A stretch of DNA of 64,000 nucleotides from JACPLA01 sp964602055 (GTDB lineage: Bacteria; Bacteroidota; Ignavibacteria; UBA10030), in contig CAZRPU010000006.1 of assembly GCA_964602055.1 (NCBI GenBank), positions 1-64,000 on the forward strand, read 5' to 3'. Shown one piece after another: positions 44,281 through 53,000 of the stretch. Position 1 is the first letter of the stretch. Each line of letters starts with the position of its first letter. The notes under the pieces are model-generated. The model was not told where the DNA came from. It worked only from the letters and a program-made list of their open reading frames with translations, and did not search any database. Position numbers and translations under genes: made by a program.

Positions 44281-44313
44281 AATCCTGCCGTCAACCCCGG
44301 CGGGATTTTTTTT
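44281..44313. terminator. Terminator between the AGCS gene and apaG
   Basis: AATCCTGCCG pairs with CGGCGGGATT (one G-T wobble) around a 7-base loop and is followed by eight T's on the plus strand. The apaG stop codon is immediately beyond, so the same hairpin may also serve apaG on the minus strand, with a weaker T-run. Confidence 0.75.
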
Positions 44314-44697
44314 CTAGTTTGCGAGCGCCCGCAGCGTGAAAAGAGGTATGGCAACGCTGAACTCCTCCCCGTTCGACCTCTTCATCAGATAGGATCCCTC
44401 CATGCTTCCTTCAAGGGTTTCGAGGATGCAATAACTGTTGTATTCATGCTGCTGTCCGGGCTGCAGCAGTGGTTGCTTGCCAACGACCCCCTCCCCCTCG
44501 ACTTCCTCGGTCTTGCCGTTGGAATGCTTGATAATCCAATGGCGGCGAAGAAGTTGTACCGGCTCACGGCTCAAATTTTCGATGGCGATGAAATATGCAA
44601 ACACAAACCGCCGATGAATTGCTTCCGATTGGCCGTCAAGGTACACAGGACGAACGGTTACCTTGATCTCGTTTGTTACAGCGCAGTAGGATGTCAT
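44314..44697 (-). CDS. apaG: ApaG domain protein
   Basis: 127 residues of the ApaG fold, an immunoglobulin-like beta sandwich: VRPVYLDGQSEAIHRRFVFAYFIAIENLS, QLLRRHWIIKHSNGKTEEVEGEGVVGKQPLLQPGQQHEYNS, and EGSMEGSYLMKRSNGEEF. The wider family binds pyrophosphate-like ligands and is linked to Co/Mg homeostasis, but no enzymatic activity is agreed. It lies 28 bases after the STAS-like gene. Confidence 0.92.
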   Translation of the reverse strand: MTSYCAVTNEIKVTVRPVYLDGQSEAIHRRFVFAYFIAIENLSREPVQLLRRHWIIKHSNGKTEEVEGEGVVGKQPLLQPGQQHEYNSYCILETLEGSMEGSYLMKRSNGEEFSVAIPLFTLRALAN

Positions 44698-44725
44698 CGC
44701 GTTCCTTCCAGATCTACGTATTGCC

Positions 44726-45103
44726 TTACTTCAGGGATTTCAGCCAATCCAATGCTTCTGCTTCCGTGCGAAAGACCCTGGTCGATGTCATCTGATCCTT
44801 CATTTCGGCAAAGGATTGATAGACGCGGCTGAGCCCGAACGAAACATCATTGGGCGAGACTATCGCATTTCTGCCCCCTTCGCGGGAATGAGCATTCCTC
44901 ACAACGCCATGCACAAGAATTTCAATGTCAGGGGTTTTGATGGATGATACGTCTGCTTCGGAGAGATCCCAGAGGACATGAAGGGTGGGTTGTCCTGTGT
45001 TATAGAACTTCTTGATGACGTCGCCAATATCGGCGGCGGTCACAGGCCCTTTGCACCTGTGAATCGTAAGGTTCAATGAAAGGTCGACCGATGACTGAAT
45101 CAT
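44726..45103 (-). CDS. STAS/SpoIIAA-like protein
   Basis: 125 residues starting at the ATG at 45103, which has GGGAAGGAATGAG just before it. The pattern of alternating strands and helices (LTIHRCKGPVTAADIGDVIKKFY, TLHVLWDLSEADVSSI, RVFRTEAEALDWLKSL) resembles SpoIIAA-like/STAS-type proteins. A conserved phosphorylatable serine cannot be assigned confidently. If it is a true anti-anti-sigma factor it could be a target of the SpoIIE-type phosphatase; that is inference. Confidence 0.6.
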   Translation of the reverse strand: MIQSSVDLSLNLTIHRCKGPVTAADIGDVIKKFYNTGQPTLHVLWDLSEADVSSIKTPDIEILVHGVVRNAHSREGGRNAIVSPNDVSFGLSRVYQSFAEMKDQMTSTRVFRTEAEALDWLKSLK

Positions 45104-45480
45104 CTCATTCCTTCCCTTCGACAACGATCGCATTTCAATCGCCGGGGGTACCGACCTCTTGTCAAATGTTGAAAAGAATACATGGAGGACAACGGCGTAG
45201 AGGCCGGTAAGAAAACGCCGAATACCGGGGGAAAGCAGCCTCGATGTTCACGAAAGGAAAGCATCTTTCGGCGTGCAAGGCTCCCTGCTGCTCTCCTATC
45301 AGGCTCAATGTTGCAAGATTCTACGACAATGGCAAGCCTCAGAAAATCGGAGTTCTTTTGTTCCGGAGCAAAACAAGGGACAAGAATCATTTGGACGTAC
45401 GGAATGGGAAAAAATTCCAGTTCGGGGACATGTCTCAATTCCCTTCCTCTTTTCTTGTTTCCTTGTTACCTTCATCATGC
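45104..45480. other. 377-base gap between divergent genes, no gene seen
   Basis: Between the STAS-like gene and the dehydrogenase. It has no convincing reading frame. A TTGACA lies on the minus strand near 45160 without a clear -10 partner. Near 45425-45435 there is an 8-base palindrome, GACATGTC, inside GGGGACATGTCTC, flanked by two direct AATTCC copies. It is a plausible place for promoters of both genes; no element can be fixed. Confidence 0.4.
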
Positions 45481-48315
45481 ATGCAGAGAACCTACCGGAC
45501 ACTGAAAGACCGTCTCTCCTCAACCTTTCCACGCGATCGTCTCATCGACAGTGAGCTCCTGACGCACGCCTATGCAACTGATGCGAGTTTTTACAGGTTG
45601 ATTCCGAGGCTCGTCGTCAAAGCGGAAGACGAACGGGAAATAAAAGCTCTCCTTCGACAAGCGTCGGAACTTCGAATCCCCTTGACGTTCCGGGCCGCAG
45701 GAACCAGCCTCTCCGGACAAGCAGTCTCCGACTCCGTGCTGGCGGTTCTGGGGCATTCATGGAAAGGATGGAAGATCAATGACAACGGCGCGACCATTTC
45801 CCTCGAACCGGGTGTCGTAGGAGGATTCGCCAACGCTCTTCTGGCTCAGTATGGACGCAAGATCGGTCCTGATCCGGCATCCATCAACGCCGCGATGATC
45901 GGAGGGATCGTCGCAAATAATGCCAGCGGCATGTGCTGCGGAACAGCTCAAAACAGCTACAAGACCCTTCAAAGCATGAGAATCATCTTCAGCGACGGGA
46001 CAAGCCTTGATACTGCAGACAGTTTAAGTAAAGAGCAGTTTCGCGCCAGCCGGCCTGAAATGCTCTCCGCTATCACCGCCCTTGCTGACCGCGTGAAATC
46101 AAACTCTGCCTTGCGTGAACGCATCACAAAGAAGTACCGCATAAAAAACACGACCGGGTACAGCCTCAATGCCCTTGTCGATTTTGAGGACCCGTTCGAT
46201 ATTATTCAGCACCTCATGGTGGGTTCGGAGGGTACGCTGGGATTCATGGCCGAAGTGACACTCCGAACTGTGCCGGAACTCCCTCACAAAGCCACTTCGC
46301 TCCTTATCTTTCCCTCCATCGAAACATCCTGTTCTGCCGTCGAAGTTCTCTCTGCTTCCGCTCCTGTCGATGCGGTTGAACTGATGGACCGAGCCTCCCT
46401 TCATTCCGTGGAAATGAAGGAGGGAATGCCTGAATACCTGAAGGATCTGGATAACCACGCGGCGGCCTTGCTGATCGAGACCCGTGCGGAAGACAACGCC
46501 TCGCTTCAACGAAACATTGCCCATGTGACCGAGAGCCTGAGTCGCCATCAGACATTATTCCCTGTTTCGTTTACTGAAAATCCGGCTGAATTTGGAAAAC
46601 TCTGGGGCATTCGCAAAGGGCTTTTTCCCGCAGTGGGAGCCATGCGGCCAACAGGCACCACCGTCATCATCGAAGACGTGGCATTCCCCGTTCCATCACT
46701 GGCCCGTGGAACACTGGATTTGCAGAAGCTGTTTCGTCGCCATCATTATGACGAAGCGATTATCTTCGGCCATGCCCGTGATGGAAACCTGCATTTTGTG
46801 TTCAATCAGGATTTCAATATCCCGTCGGAAGTAGAACGGTACAAGAGGTTTATGGATGAGCTGACAGTGATGGTGGTGAAAGACTTTGAAGGCTCACTGA
46901 AGGCCGAACATGGGACGGGGCGCAATATTGCTCCTTTTGTCGAGCTGGAATGGGGATCCGACGCCTACCAGCTCATGAAGGAAATCAAAAACATTTTCGA
47001 TCCGGGCAACATCCTCAACCCCGGAGTCATCCTCAACGCCGACCGCGAGGCCCATGTTCGGAACCTCAAGCCCCTCCCCCCGGCCGATCCTCTCGTGGAC
47101 AAGTGCATCGAATGCGGGTTCTGCGAAGTCTATTGTCCTTCGAAAGACATTACGCTGACGCCCAGGCAGAGAATTGCCGTTTTCAGAGAGATGCGACGTC
47201 TTGAAGCCTCCAAAGAATCTCCCCATCTCCTTAGAATTCTCGAAAAGACGTTTCAATACCAAGGCGACGCAACATGTGCCACGGACGGCCTCTGCGCACT
47301 CGCATGTCCCGTCCACATCAACACCGGCGAGCTTGTCAAGGAACTTCGGACCCGTCGCCACGGAGCTCTGGCAAATCTCGTTGCCGGCTTCCTTGCGAAG
47401 AACATGCATCTGGCGACGGCTTCGGGAAGGGCAATCCTGAAAGCCCTCCATGTATGCCGGAACATTTTTGGTGCGCCGCTGATGAGGTCCGTTGCTTCCT
47501 TCGTTCACAAGCTCTCGTTCAGGCGGCTCCCGCTGTGGAACGAAGAATTGCCAAAAGCTGCCGAACGCCTCACAGCAAGAATTACCATCGAGCCGGGCAG
47601 ACCGAACATTGTCTATTTCCCCACATGCATCAACCGGACTTTCGGGACGAGACCGGATTCGCGACAGTCCTCTCTCATCTCCGTTGCTCAGAAACTCCTT
47701 CTTACTGCGGGGTACAATGCCATTGTTCCGCAAAACGTTGACCGGCTCTGCTGTGGAATGGCTTTCGCAAGCAAAGGCTTTCGTGACCAGGGAATGATGA
47801 AGAGCCGGGAGCTGGAGCAGGCCTTGTTGCAGGCATCAAACGGGGGCGACAACCCTGTGTTGGTTGATATGAGCCCGTGCCTCCTTCGCATGAAGGAAAC
47901 ATTCGGCCCTTCGCTGAAACTCTACGATCAGATTGATTTTGCGGAAAAGTTCCTCATGGGCAGACTGCGGACGCGGAGAATGGATGATCCCGTTGCCATT
48001 CATGCAACATGCAGTACAACGAAGATGGGCATGGAGGGCAAACTGGCGGAAGTGGCGGGGCGGCTTTCATCCTCGATAGTCATACCCAAAGGCGTTGGGT
48101 GCTGCGGATGGGCCGGTGATCGGGGCTTTACTGTTCCTGAACTGAATGCTTCGGCGCTGTCAAACCTCCGCCGGGAAATTCCCGGCGATTGCAGAACGGG
48201 TTACTCGACCAGCACAACGTGCGAAATTGGGCTGTCGCTCCACGGCGGATTACCCTACATGTCGCTTTTCCACTTGATCGATCGCTGCCTGGAACCGGAA
48301 AACGATCGTAATTAG
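45481..48315 (+). CDS. FAD/Fe-S D-lactate dehydrogenase-like enzyme (Dld-II/GlcDF fusion type)
   Basis: About 944 residues from the ATG at 45481; the open frame runs further upstream but homology begins here, and no good ribosome-binding site marks the start. N-terminal FAD-binding (PCMH-type) domain with RAAGTSLSGQAVSDSVL and NNASGMCCGT, FAD-oxidase C-terminal domain (FGHARDGNLHFVFN, EHGTGRNIAPF), two 4Fe-4S clusters (CIECGFCEVYCPS near 541 and CATDGLCALACP near 598), then two CCG domains (CCGMAF near 756, CCGWAG near 873). This matches respiratory D-lactate dehydrogenases that give electrons to quinone. Glycolate or D-2-hydroxyglutarate are alternative substrates. Confidence 0.87.
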   Translation: MQRTYRTLKDRLSSTFPRDRLIDSELLTHAYATDASFYRLIPRLVVKAEDEREIKALLRQASELRIPLTFRAAGTSLSGQAVSDSVLAVLGHSWKGWKINDNGATISLEPGVVGGFANALLAQYGRKIGPDPASINAAMIGGIVANNASGMCCGTAQNSYKTLQSMRIIFSDGTSLDTADSLSKEQFRASRPEMLSAITALADRVKSNSALRERITKKYRIKNTTGYSLNALVDFEDPFDIIQHLMVGSEGTLGFMAEVTLRTVPELPHKATSLLIFPSIETSCSAVEVLSASAPVDAVELMDRASLHSVEMKEGMPEYLKDLDNHAAALLIETRAEDNASLQRNIAHVTESLSRHQTLFPVSFTENPAEFGKLWGIRKGLFPAVGAMRPTGTTVIIEDVAFPVPSLARGTLDLQKLFRRHHYDEAIIFGHARDGNLHFVFNQDFNIPSEVERYKRFMDELTVMVVKDFEGSLKAEHGTGRNIAPFVELEWGSDAYQLMKEIKNIFDPGNILNPGVILNADREAHVRNLKPLPPADPLVDKCIECGFCEVYCPSKDITLTPRQRIAVFREMRRLEASKESPHLLRILEKTFQYQGDATCATDGLCALACPVHINTGELVKELRTRRHGALANLVAGFLAKNMHLATASGRAILKALHVCRNIFGAPLMRSVASFVHKLSFRRLPLWNEELPKAAERLTARITIEPGRPNIVYFPTCINRTFGTRPDSRQSSLISVAQKLLLTAGYNAIVPQNVDRLCCGMAFASKGFRDQGMMKSRELEQALLQASNGGDNPVLVDMSPCLLRMKETFGPSLKLYDQIDFAEKFLMGRLRTRRMDDPVAIHATCSTTKMGMEGKLAEVAGRLSSSIVIPKGVGCCGWAGDRGFTVPELNASALSNLRREIPGDCRTGYSTSTTCEIGLSLHGGLPYMSLFHLIDRCLEPENDRN

Positions 48316-49130
48316 AGCCGCTTCCGAACACCTCTCCTCTTGCTTCGGGAACTTTCAAGCCCCCAACTTTTCAACGTATCAACCATGGAATAATCGGTGA
48401 GATCGTATTGAATGGGAGTCACCGAGACATACTGATGCGAAACTGCCCATTGGTCCACATCATCCCCTTCGTCCATTTCCACGAGGGCACCGGTAAGCCA
48501 ATAATATTCCTTGTTCGCCGGGTCGCGGCGGGCATCGAACGAATCATCCCACGTTGATTTTCCCTGCCGCGTAACAAGAATCCCCTTGATCTCGGATTCC
48601 TTCAGAGGAGGAATGTTCACATTCAGGAGAGTCCCCTTTGGCAATCCATGTTTAGCGACAAGCTTGACGAGCCTTCCCGAAAAACGGGCAGCGAATCCGA
48701 AATCGGCAGGACCAAACGTCGTCAGGGAGACAGCAACGGAGGGAATACCGAGAATCGTCCCTTCCGTGGCAGCCGAGACTGTGCCGGAGTAGAGGACGCT
48801 GATTGCCGTATTCGACCCGTGGTTGATGCCGGAAACCAGAACATCGGGCTTTCGCTTGAGCAGCGCCTTCACGGCGAGTTTTACAGCGTCTGCGGGTGTT
48901 CCTTCAACGGCATAGCCGAAAAACTCTCCGTTCTTATGGAAGGATTTTACGCGGAGCGGATGATTCATGGTGATGGCGTGGCCGACTGCGCTCTGCTGAC
49001 GATCCGGCGCAACCACCGTCACTTCGCCTAGAAGCTTGAGCTGTTGGACAAGAGCCGCAATGCCCGGCGCATCAATGCCATCATCGTTGGAGACAAGAAT
49101 CTGAAGATTGTTTTTCGATCGGGGACTCAT
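48312..49130 (-). CDS. surE: 5'/3'-nucleotidase SurE
   Basis: Metal-dependent nucleotide phosphatase, 272 residues. Begins with LQILVSNDDGIDAPGI, whose two Asp bind the metal; VAPDRQQSAVGHAITMNHPLR and DVLVSGINHGSNTAISVLYSGTVSAATEGTILGIPSVAVSL are the other active-site stretches, with the Ser and Asn ligands. It is the last gene of the uppS-bamA-lpx operon and overlaps the convergent dehydrogenase by four bases. The Lys/Arg-rich tail (SSRSKRRGVRKRL) is unusual. Confidence 0.94.
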   Translation of the reverse strand: MSPRSKNNLQILVSNDDGIDAPGIAALVQQLKLLGEVTVVAPDRQQSAVGHAITMNHPLRVKSFHKNGEFFGYAVEGTPADAVKLAVKALLKRKPDVLVSGINHGSNTAISVLYSGTVSAATEGTILGIPSVAVSLTTFGPADFGFAARFSGRLVKLVAKHGLPKGTLLNVNIPPLKESEIKGILVTRQGKSTWDDSFDARRDPANKEYYWLTGALVEMDEGDDVDQWAVSHQYVSVTPIQYDLTDYSMVDTLKSWGLESSRSKRRGVRKRL

Positions 49131-49156
49131 GAGAAAAGGATGTGGACAGCGTTGTG

Positions 49157-49978
49157 TTAATAGCTCTCGCTCTGAGACGGGAACTTTCCATTCTTGATAT
49201 CGGCGACATAGCCCCCGACAGCTTTCCGGATATCATCCGCCAGATTGGCGTAACGGCGCACGAAACGAGGATGAAAATCCTCATACAGCCCCAGCATATC
49301 GGAGACCACGAGGATTTGTCCGTCGCATCGCGGCCCTGCTCCGATTCCGATGGTGGGAACTGAAACAGCGGCGGTCACTTTCGCAGAGAGATCCGAAGGG
49401 ATTTTCTCCAGAACTATGGAGAACACCCCGGCTGCCTCGAGAATTTTCGCATCACGGATGATTCTCTTGGCCTCTTCCTGCGTTGCACCCCGGGGTTGAT
49501 ACCCGCCAAAGTTGTGAATGGACTGCGGGGTCAAACCAAGATGGCCCATCACCGGGATCCCGGCCCCCGTGGTCAACCTGACCATTTCCTCCACCCGTTC
49601 GCCTCCCTCTACTTTCACTGCACCCGCAGCGGCTTCCTTCATGATTCTGCCGGCGTTCCTGAAACCCTCTTCGGGCGTTGCCTGATAACTCATGAAGGGC
49701 ATGTCCACAACAACCATGGCCCGCGTAACGCCCTTGACGACCGTTTTTGCGTGGTAGATCATTTCGTCCAGGGTCACCGGGAGGGTCGTTTCCTGGCCCT
49801 GAAACACCATCCCCAGGGAATCACCCACCAGGATGATGTCGACACCGGCCTGATCGATAAGTTTCGCCGTCAGGTAGTCGTACGCGGTGAGACACGCGAT
49901 TTTCTTCGCTTGCTTCTTCATGGCGAAGAGCGCTTTCGTCGTCACTCTCTTGACATCATCAGGGTTCTTGCTGACCAT
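49157..49978 (-). CDS. panB: 3-methyl-2-oxobutanoate hydroxymethyltransferase (PanB)
   Basis: First committed step to pantothenate and coenzyme A: adds a hydroxymethyl group from methylene-tetrahydrofolate to alpha-ketoisovalerate. The 273 residues contain IACLTAYDYLTAKLIDQAGVDIILVGDSLGMV, VVVDMPFMSYQATPEEGFRNAGRIMKEAAAGAVKVEGG, GHLGLTPQSIHNFGGY, FSIVLEKIPSDLSAKVTAAVSVPTIGIGAGPRCDGQILVVSDMLG, the full set of family signatures. It sits between lipM and surE with no other CoA gene near. Confidence 0.97.
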   Translation of the reverse strand: MVSKNPDDVKRVTTKALFAMKKQAKKIACLTAYDYLTAKLIDQAGVDIILVGDSLGMVFQGQETTLPVTLDEMIYHAKTVVKGVTRAMVVVDMPFMSYQATPEEGFRNAGRIMKEAAAGAVKVEGGERVEEMVRLTTGAGIPVMGHLGLTPQSIHNFGGYQPRGATQEEAKRIIRDAKILEAAGVFSIVLEKIPSDLSAKVTAAVSVPTIGIGAGPRCDGQILVVSDMLGLYEDFHPRFVRRYANLADDIRKAVGGYVADIKNGKFPSQSESY

Positions 49979-49980
49979 GG

Positions 49981-50739
49981 TTACTCCGTTGAATGGGTGA
50001 CGGCGTCCGTTTCAAATCGTATGCCCCACGCTTCCTCGAAACCGCGGGCAATCGCCGCAGAGGCCTCTTCGAAAGAGACCTCGCGCCGCAGCAATTGCCG
50101 AAGGTCGGTTGTTCTTTGTCGAAGCTGGTCGGACAGATGCTGCCGTTCCCCGGGGGTCAGCACGAGAAAATCGACGATACGCTGATGTTCTGCTCCAAGG
50201 AGGATCGATCCGTGCTGGAGGACCATCTCTTCCTCGCCATCCGTCCTCAAGCGCCGCTGGGCGCTGCCTACGAGTTTCTTTCCGTCAACCATAATTTCAT
50301 GCCGGGCGGAACTGACAAAACAGGCCGAAGCTTCCGCCGTTCGGTACAAGCGGGAAAAATGCGGTTGTGATCGTTCAAGAACTGCACGTACGCCCAGAAA
50401 CCGCAGCCCTTCTACAAGGGCAAGGCTGATCCGATTATAGACCGCCCCGATATTCTCCCCCCTCGAAGGCATGACGACGCTGTACGTGAGCTCGTGTTCG
50501 TGCAGTATTGCCCTTCCCCCGGTTGGCCTTCGGACAACATCGATGCCGGCCGCCGAGGCTGCATCCAAACGGATTTCGTCCCAAGACTGGTTCCACCCGA
50601 GCGAGATTGCCGGAGGGCTCCAGCCGTAGACCCGCAGCGTCGGGTGGTTCGTTCCGTTCCGTGCGAGCTCCGCGTCGATTTCCATATTCCGAAATCCCGG
50701 CAGGAAACCCGTGTTGAGAAATTGCCATGCCATAATCAT
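49981..50739 (-). CDS. Lipoate/octanoate-protein ligase family transferase (LipM-like)
   Basis: 252 residues of the LplA/LipM/BirA fold: VRRPTGGRAILHEHELTYSV and DGKKLVGSAQRR with LQHGSILLG. Cys140 in the stretch ASACFVSSARHE corresponds in position to the catalytic Cys of LipM octanoyltransferase, so the enzyme likely moves octanoyl from ACP to lipoyl domains for de novo lipoate. The start ATG overlaps the lpxA stop (TGATG). A lipoate ligase is the alternative reading. Confidence 0.82.
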   Translation of the reverse strand: MIMAWQFLNTGFLPGFRNMEIDAELARNGTNHPTLRVYGWSPPAISLGWNQSWDEIRLDAASAAGIDVVRRPTGGRAILHEHELTYSVVMPSRGENIGAVYNRISLALVEGLRFLGVRAVLERSQPHFSRLYRTAEASACFVSSARHEIMVDGKKLVGSAQRRLRTDGEEEMVLQHGSILLGAEHQRIVDFLVLTPGERQHLSDQLRQRTTDLRQLLRREVSFEEASAAIARGFEEAWGIRFETDAVTHSTE

Positions 50740-51536
50740 CAGTCCGCCGCTCTCTGCGGCCCCGGGATAATCCCCCTCTTACTCTCCGCAATAAAGGAGA
50801 GGACTTTCGCTACCGCATCGGTCCGGTCAACTTCATTCTTGATCCTCTCAACCGCCTGCGAAACGTTGAGACCCGACTTGTAAAGAACGCGGTATGCAAG
50901 GTCGAGCGAAGCGATGGATTGTTCATCGAATCCCCGCCTCCGCAGCCCGATGAGGTTAAGGCGTTCAAACATCAGCGGCTCCTGGCCTGCAAGGATATAG
51001 GGAGGAACGTCTTTCGTAACGCGAAACCCGCCGCCGATCATCGCATGATCGCCTATGTGAACAAATTGATGTACGGGCGTCAGGCCTCCTACGATCACCC
51101 AGTCACCCAGAACAACGTGTCCGCCCAAAGCAACGCAATTTGCCAGTATCACGTTATCCCCTAATTGACAATCGTGGGCAACGTGCGTGTAGGCCATGAA
51201 GAGACCGTTCTTGCCGATCCGTGTGACGCCGCTTTCGGCCGTCGCGCGGTTCAAGGTGACAAACTCCCGAACAACCGTGTTATCGCCGATCTCAAGAAAA
51301 GTCTTTTCACCTGCATATTTCAGGTCTTGCGGCGGACCCGCAAGAGAAGCTCCGTTGAAGATCTTGCAATCCTTGCCGATCCGCGCTCCATCCGCAATAA
51401 CAACACTTGGGCCAATCCACGTGCCGTCGCCGACGACCACATCGTCCGCGAGAACGGAGAACGGGCCGACCGTGACGCCGGATCCCAGGGCGGCCTTCGG
51501 ACTGACTGCAGCGCGCGGATCAATGTGAGTGCTCAT
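50739..51536 (-). CDS. lpxA: UDP-N-acetylglucosamine acyltransferase LpxA
   Basis: First step of lipid A. 265 residues with about nine hexapeptide turns of a left-handed beta helix (IGPSVVIADGARIGKDCKI, IGKNGLFMAYTHVAHDCQLGDNV), the catalytic His in the AYTHVAHDCQLG stretch, and a C-terminal helical tail (RLNLIGLRRRGFDEQSI). It follows the lpxC-fabZ gene by 36 bases. An lpxB gene does not follow, unlike in E. coli. Confidence 0.96.
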   Translation of the reverse strand: MSTHIDPRAAVSPKAALGSGVTVGPFSVLADDVVVGDGTWIGPSVVIADGARIGKDCKIFNGASLAGPPQDLKYAGEKTFLEIGDNTVVREFVTLNRATAESGVTRIGKNGLFMAYTHVAHDCQLGDNVILANCVALGGHVVLGDWVIVGGLTPVHQFVHIGDHAMIGGGFRVTKDVPPYILAGQEPLMFERLNLIGLRRRGFDEQSIASLDLAYRVLYKSGLNVSQAVERIKNEVDRTDAVAKVLSFIAESKRGIIPGPQRAAD

Positions 51537-51572
51537 AGGAAAGGAAACCTCGAATAAGATCGGAGGAAGATG

Positions 51573-52988
51573 TTAAGTGCCCGGCTCGGTCGGAGATCGA
51601 TCAACGATGATGGCGGTAAAGTCCCCTTCTGCAACCAGCCCGCCATCGACGAAGGCCTTCCCTTTCACCTGGATGACCTTGCTCCGCCTGCTGACCATCT
51701 CGACGTCAAGAAACAGCTGGTCTCCGGGGACAACAGTCCTCCGGAACTTGACGTTGTTCATCGCCATGAAATACACCAGCTTGTTGCCGGGATTCTCGAT
51801 GCCGTTCAGCAGCAAGATCCCCCCGGCCTGTGCAAGCGCCTCCACGATCAGCACGCCGGGCATGACCGGTTGACCGGGAAAATGCCCTTGGAAGAATAGC
51901 TCGTTAAAGGTGACGCTCTTCACTCCGACAACGCGCTTATCAAGCTCGAAGTCAACGATTTTGTCCACGAGGAGAAAGGGATACCGATGCGGCAAAATAC
52001 GCTGGATTGCATTCGTGTCAAAAACAACGCCTTCTTTCTTCTCATGCTGGTACTTCCTGACCAGTTTCTTCTGCTGATACAGCTTCCGCACTTTCCGTGC
52101 AAACTCCACATTGCTGGCATGACCCGGCCGCGCGGCAAGTATCTGCGCTTTCAGGGGCGCGCCGATCAGTGCGAGGTCGCCGATGAGATCAAGGAGCTTG
52201 TGCCTGGCGGGTTCGTTCCGGTAGTGAAGCTTCTTGTTGTTGAGGGTCCTGGAACTGCCGAGGATTACCGAATGGTCGATGCCAAGATTCTTTGCCAGGT
52301 CTTTGAGCTTCGATTCTTCGATGTTCCTGTCAACAATGACGATGGCGTTGTCGAGGTTTCCACCTTTGATCAGGCCCTGTTCCCGCAATAATTCGACTTC
52401 ATGGAGGAAACAGAAAGTTCTTGCCGAGGAGAACTCGTTGACAAACTCTTTCTCCAGGTTGAACATACCCGTATGCTGGCTCCCGAGCGCGGGATTGTTG
52501 TAGTCAATGACAACGGAAATTCGGAAATCGTCCGTGGGAAGGGCGACGATATCGACTCCTTTTTCCTCATTCTGATAGTGAATCGTTTGATCAATAATGA
52601 GATAGTCTTTCGGAGCATCCTGATCATCAAGCCCCGCGTCCATCAGCATGTCGACAAACGGCTTTGCGCTTCCGTCGGCGATCGGCGGTTCGATGTTGTC
52701 CAACTCGATAATGAGGTTGTCAATCTGAAGTCCGACGACGGCCGCAAGAACGTGTTCCGTCGTATGAACGCGTGCTTCTCCGACGGCAAGAGTGGTTCCG
52801 CGGGCGACATCGACAACGTGATCCACGTCGGCCGGAATTTCAGGCGTACCTCCCAGGTCCACGCGCCGAAACCGGATGCCGTACTCTTCCGGCGCCGGCT
52901 TGAACGTCATGGTCGTTGTGACGCCGGTGTGCAATCCAACGCCGCGCATCGAAACCGGTTTCTTGATGGTACGCTGATGTACGAGCAT
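51573..52988 (-). CDS. lpxC: Fused LpxC deacetylase / FabZ hydroxyacyl-ACP dehydratase
   Basis: 471 residues. The N-terminal 300 are LpxC, which removes acetyl from UDP-3-O-acyl-GlcNAc: SMRGVGLHTG, TTEHVLAAVVG (zinc His), RHKLLDLIGDLALIG (zinc His and Asp) and RPGHASNVEFARKV (catalytic His region). From about residue 325 it is FabZ: ILPHRYPFLLVDKI with the active-site His, FFQGHFPGQPVMPGVLIVEALAQAGG with the active-site Glu. Fusion of the two is characteristic of Bacteroidota/Chlorobiota. FabZ provides hydroxyacyl flux that competes with lipid A, which explains the linkage. Confidence 0.96.
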   Translation of the reverse strand: MLVHQRTIKKPVSMRGVGLHTGVTTTMTFKPAPEEYGIRFRRVDLGGTPEIPADVDHVVDVARGTTLAVGEARVHTTEHVLAAVVGLQIDNLIIELDNIEPPIADGSAKPFVDMLMDAGLDDQDAPKDYLIIDQTIHYQNEEKGVDIVALPTDDFRISVVIDYNNPALGSQHTGMFNLEKEFVNEFSSARTFCFLHEVELLREQGLIKGGNLDNAIVIVDRNIEESKLKDLAKNLGIDHSVILGSSRTLNNKKLHYRNEPARHKLLDLIGDLALIGAPLKAQILAARPGHASNVEFARKVRKLYQQKKLVRKYQHEKKEGVVFDTNAIQRILPHRYPFLLVDKIVDFELDKRVVGVKSVTFNELFFQGHFPGQPVMPGVLIVEALAQAGGILLLNGIENPGNKLVYFMAMNNVKFRRTVVPGDQLFLDVEMVSRRSKVIQVKGKAFVDGGLVAEGDFTAIIVDRSPTEPGT

Positions 52989-53000
52989 GTCAGCCTCTGA

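Noticed and set aside
45244..45480. Long N-terminal extension of the dehydrogenase
   Set aside because: The sequence lacks any family resemblance before MQRTYRTLKDRL; the exact start is still uncertain.
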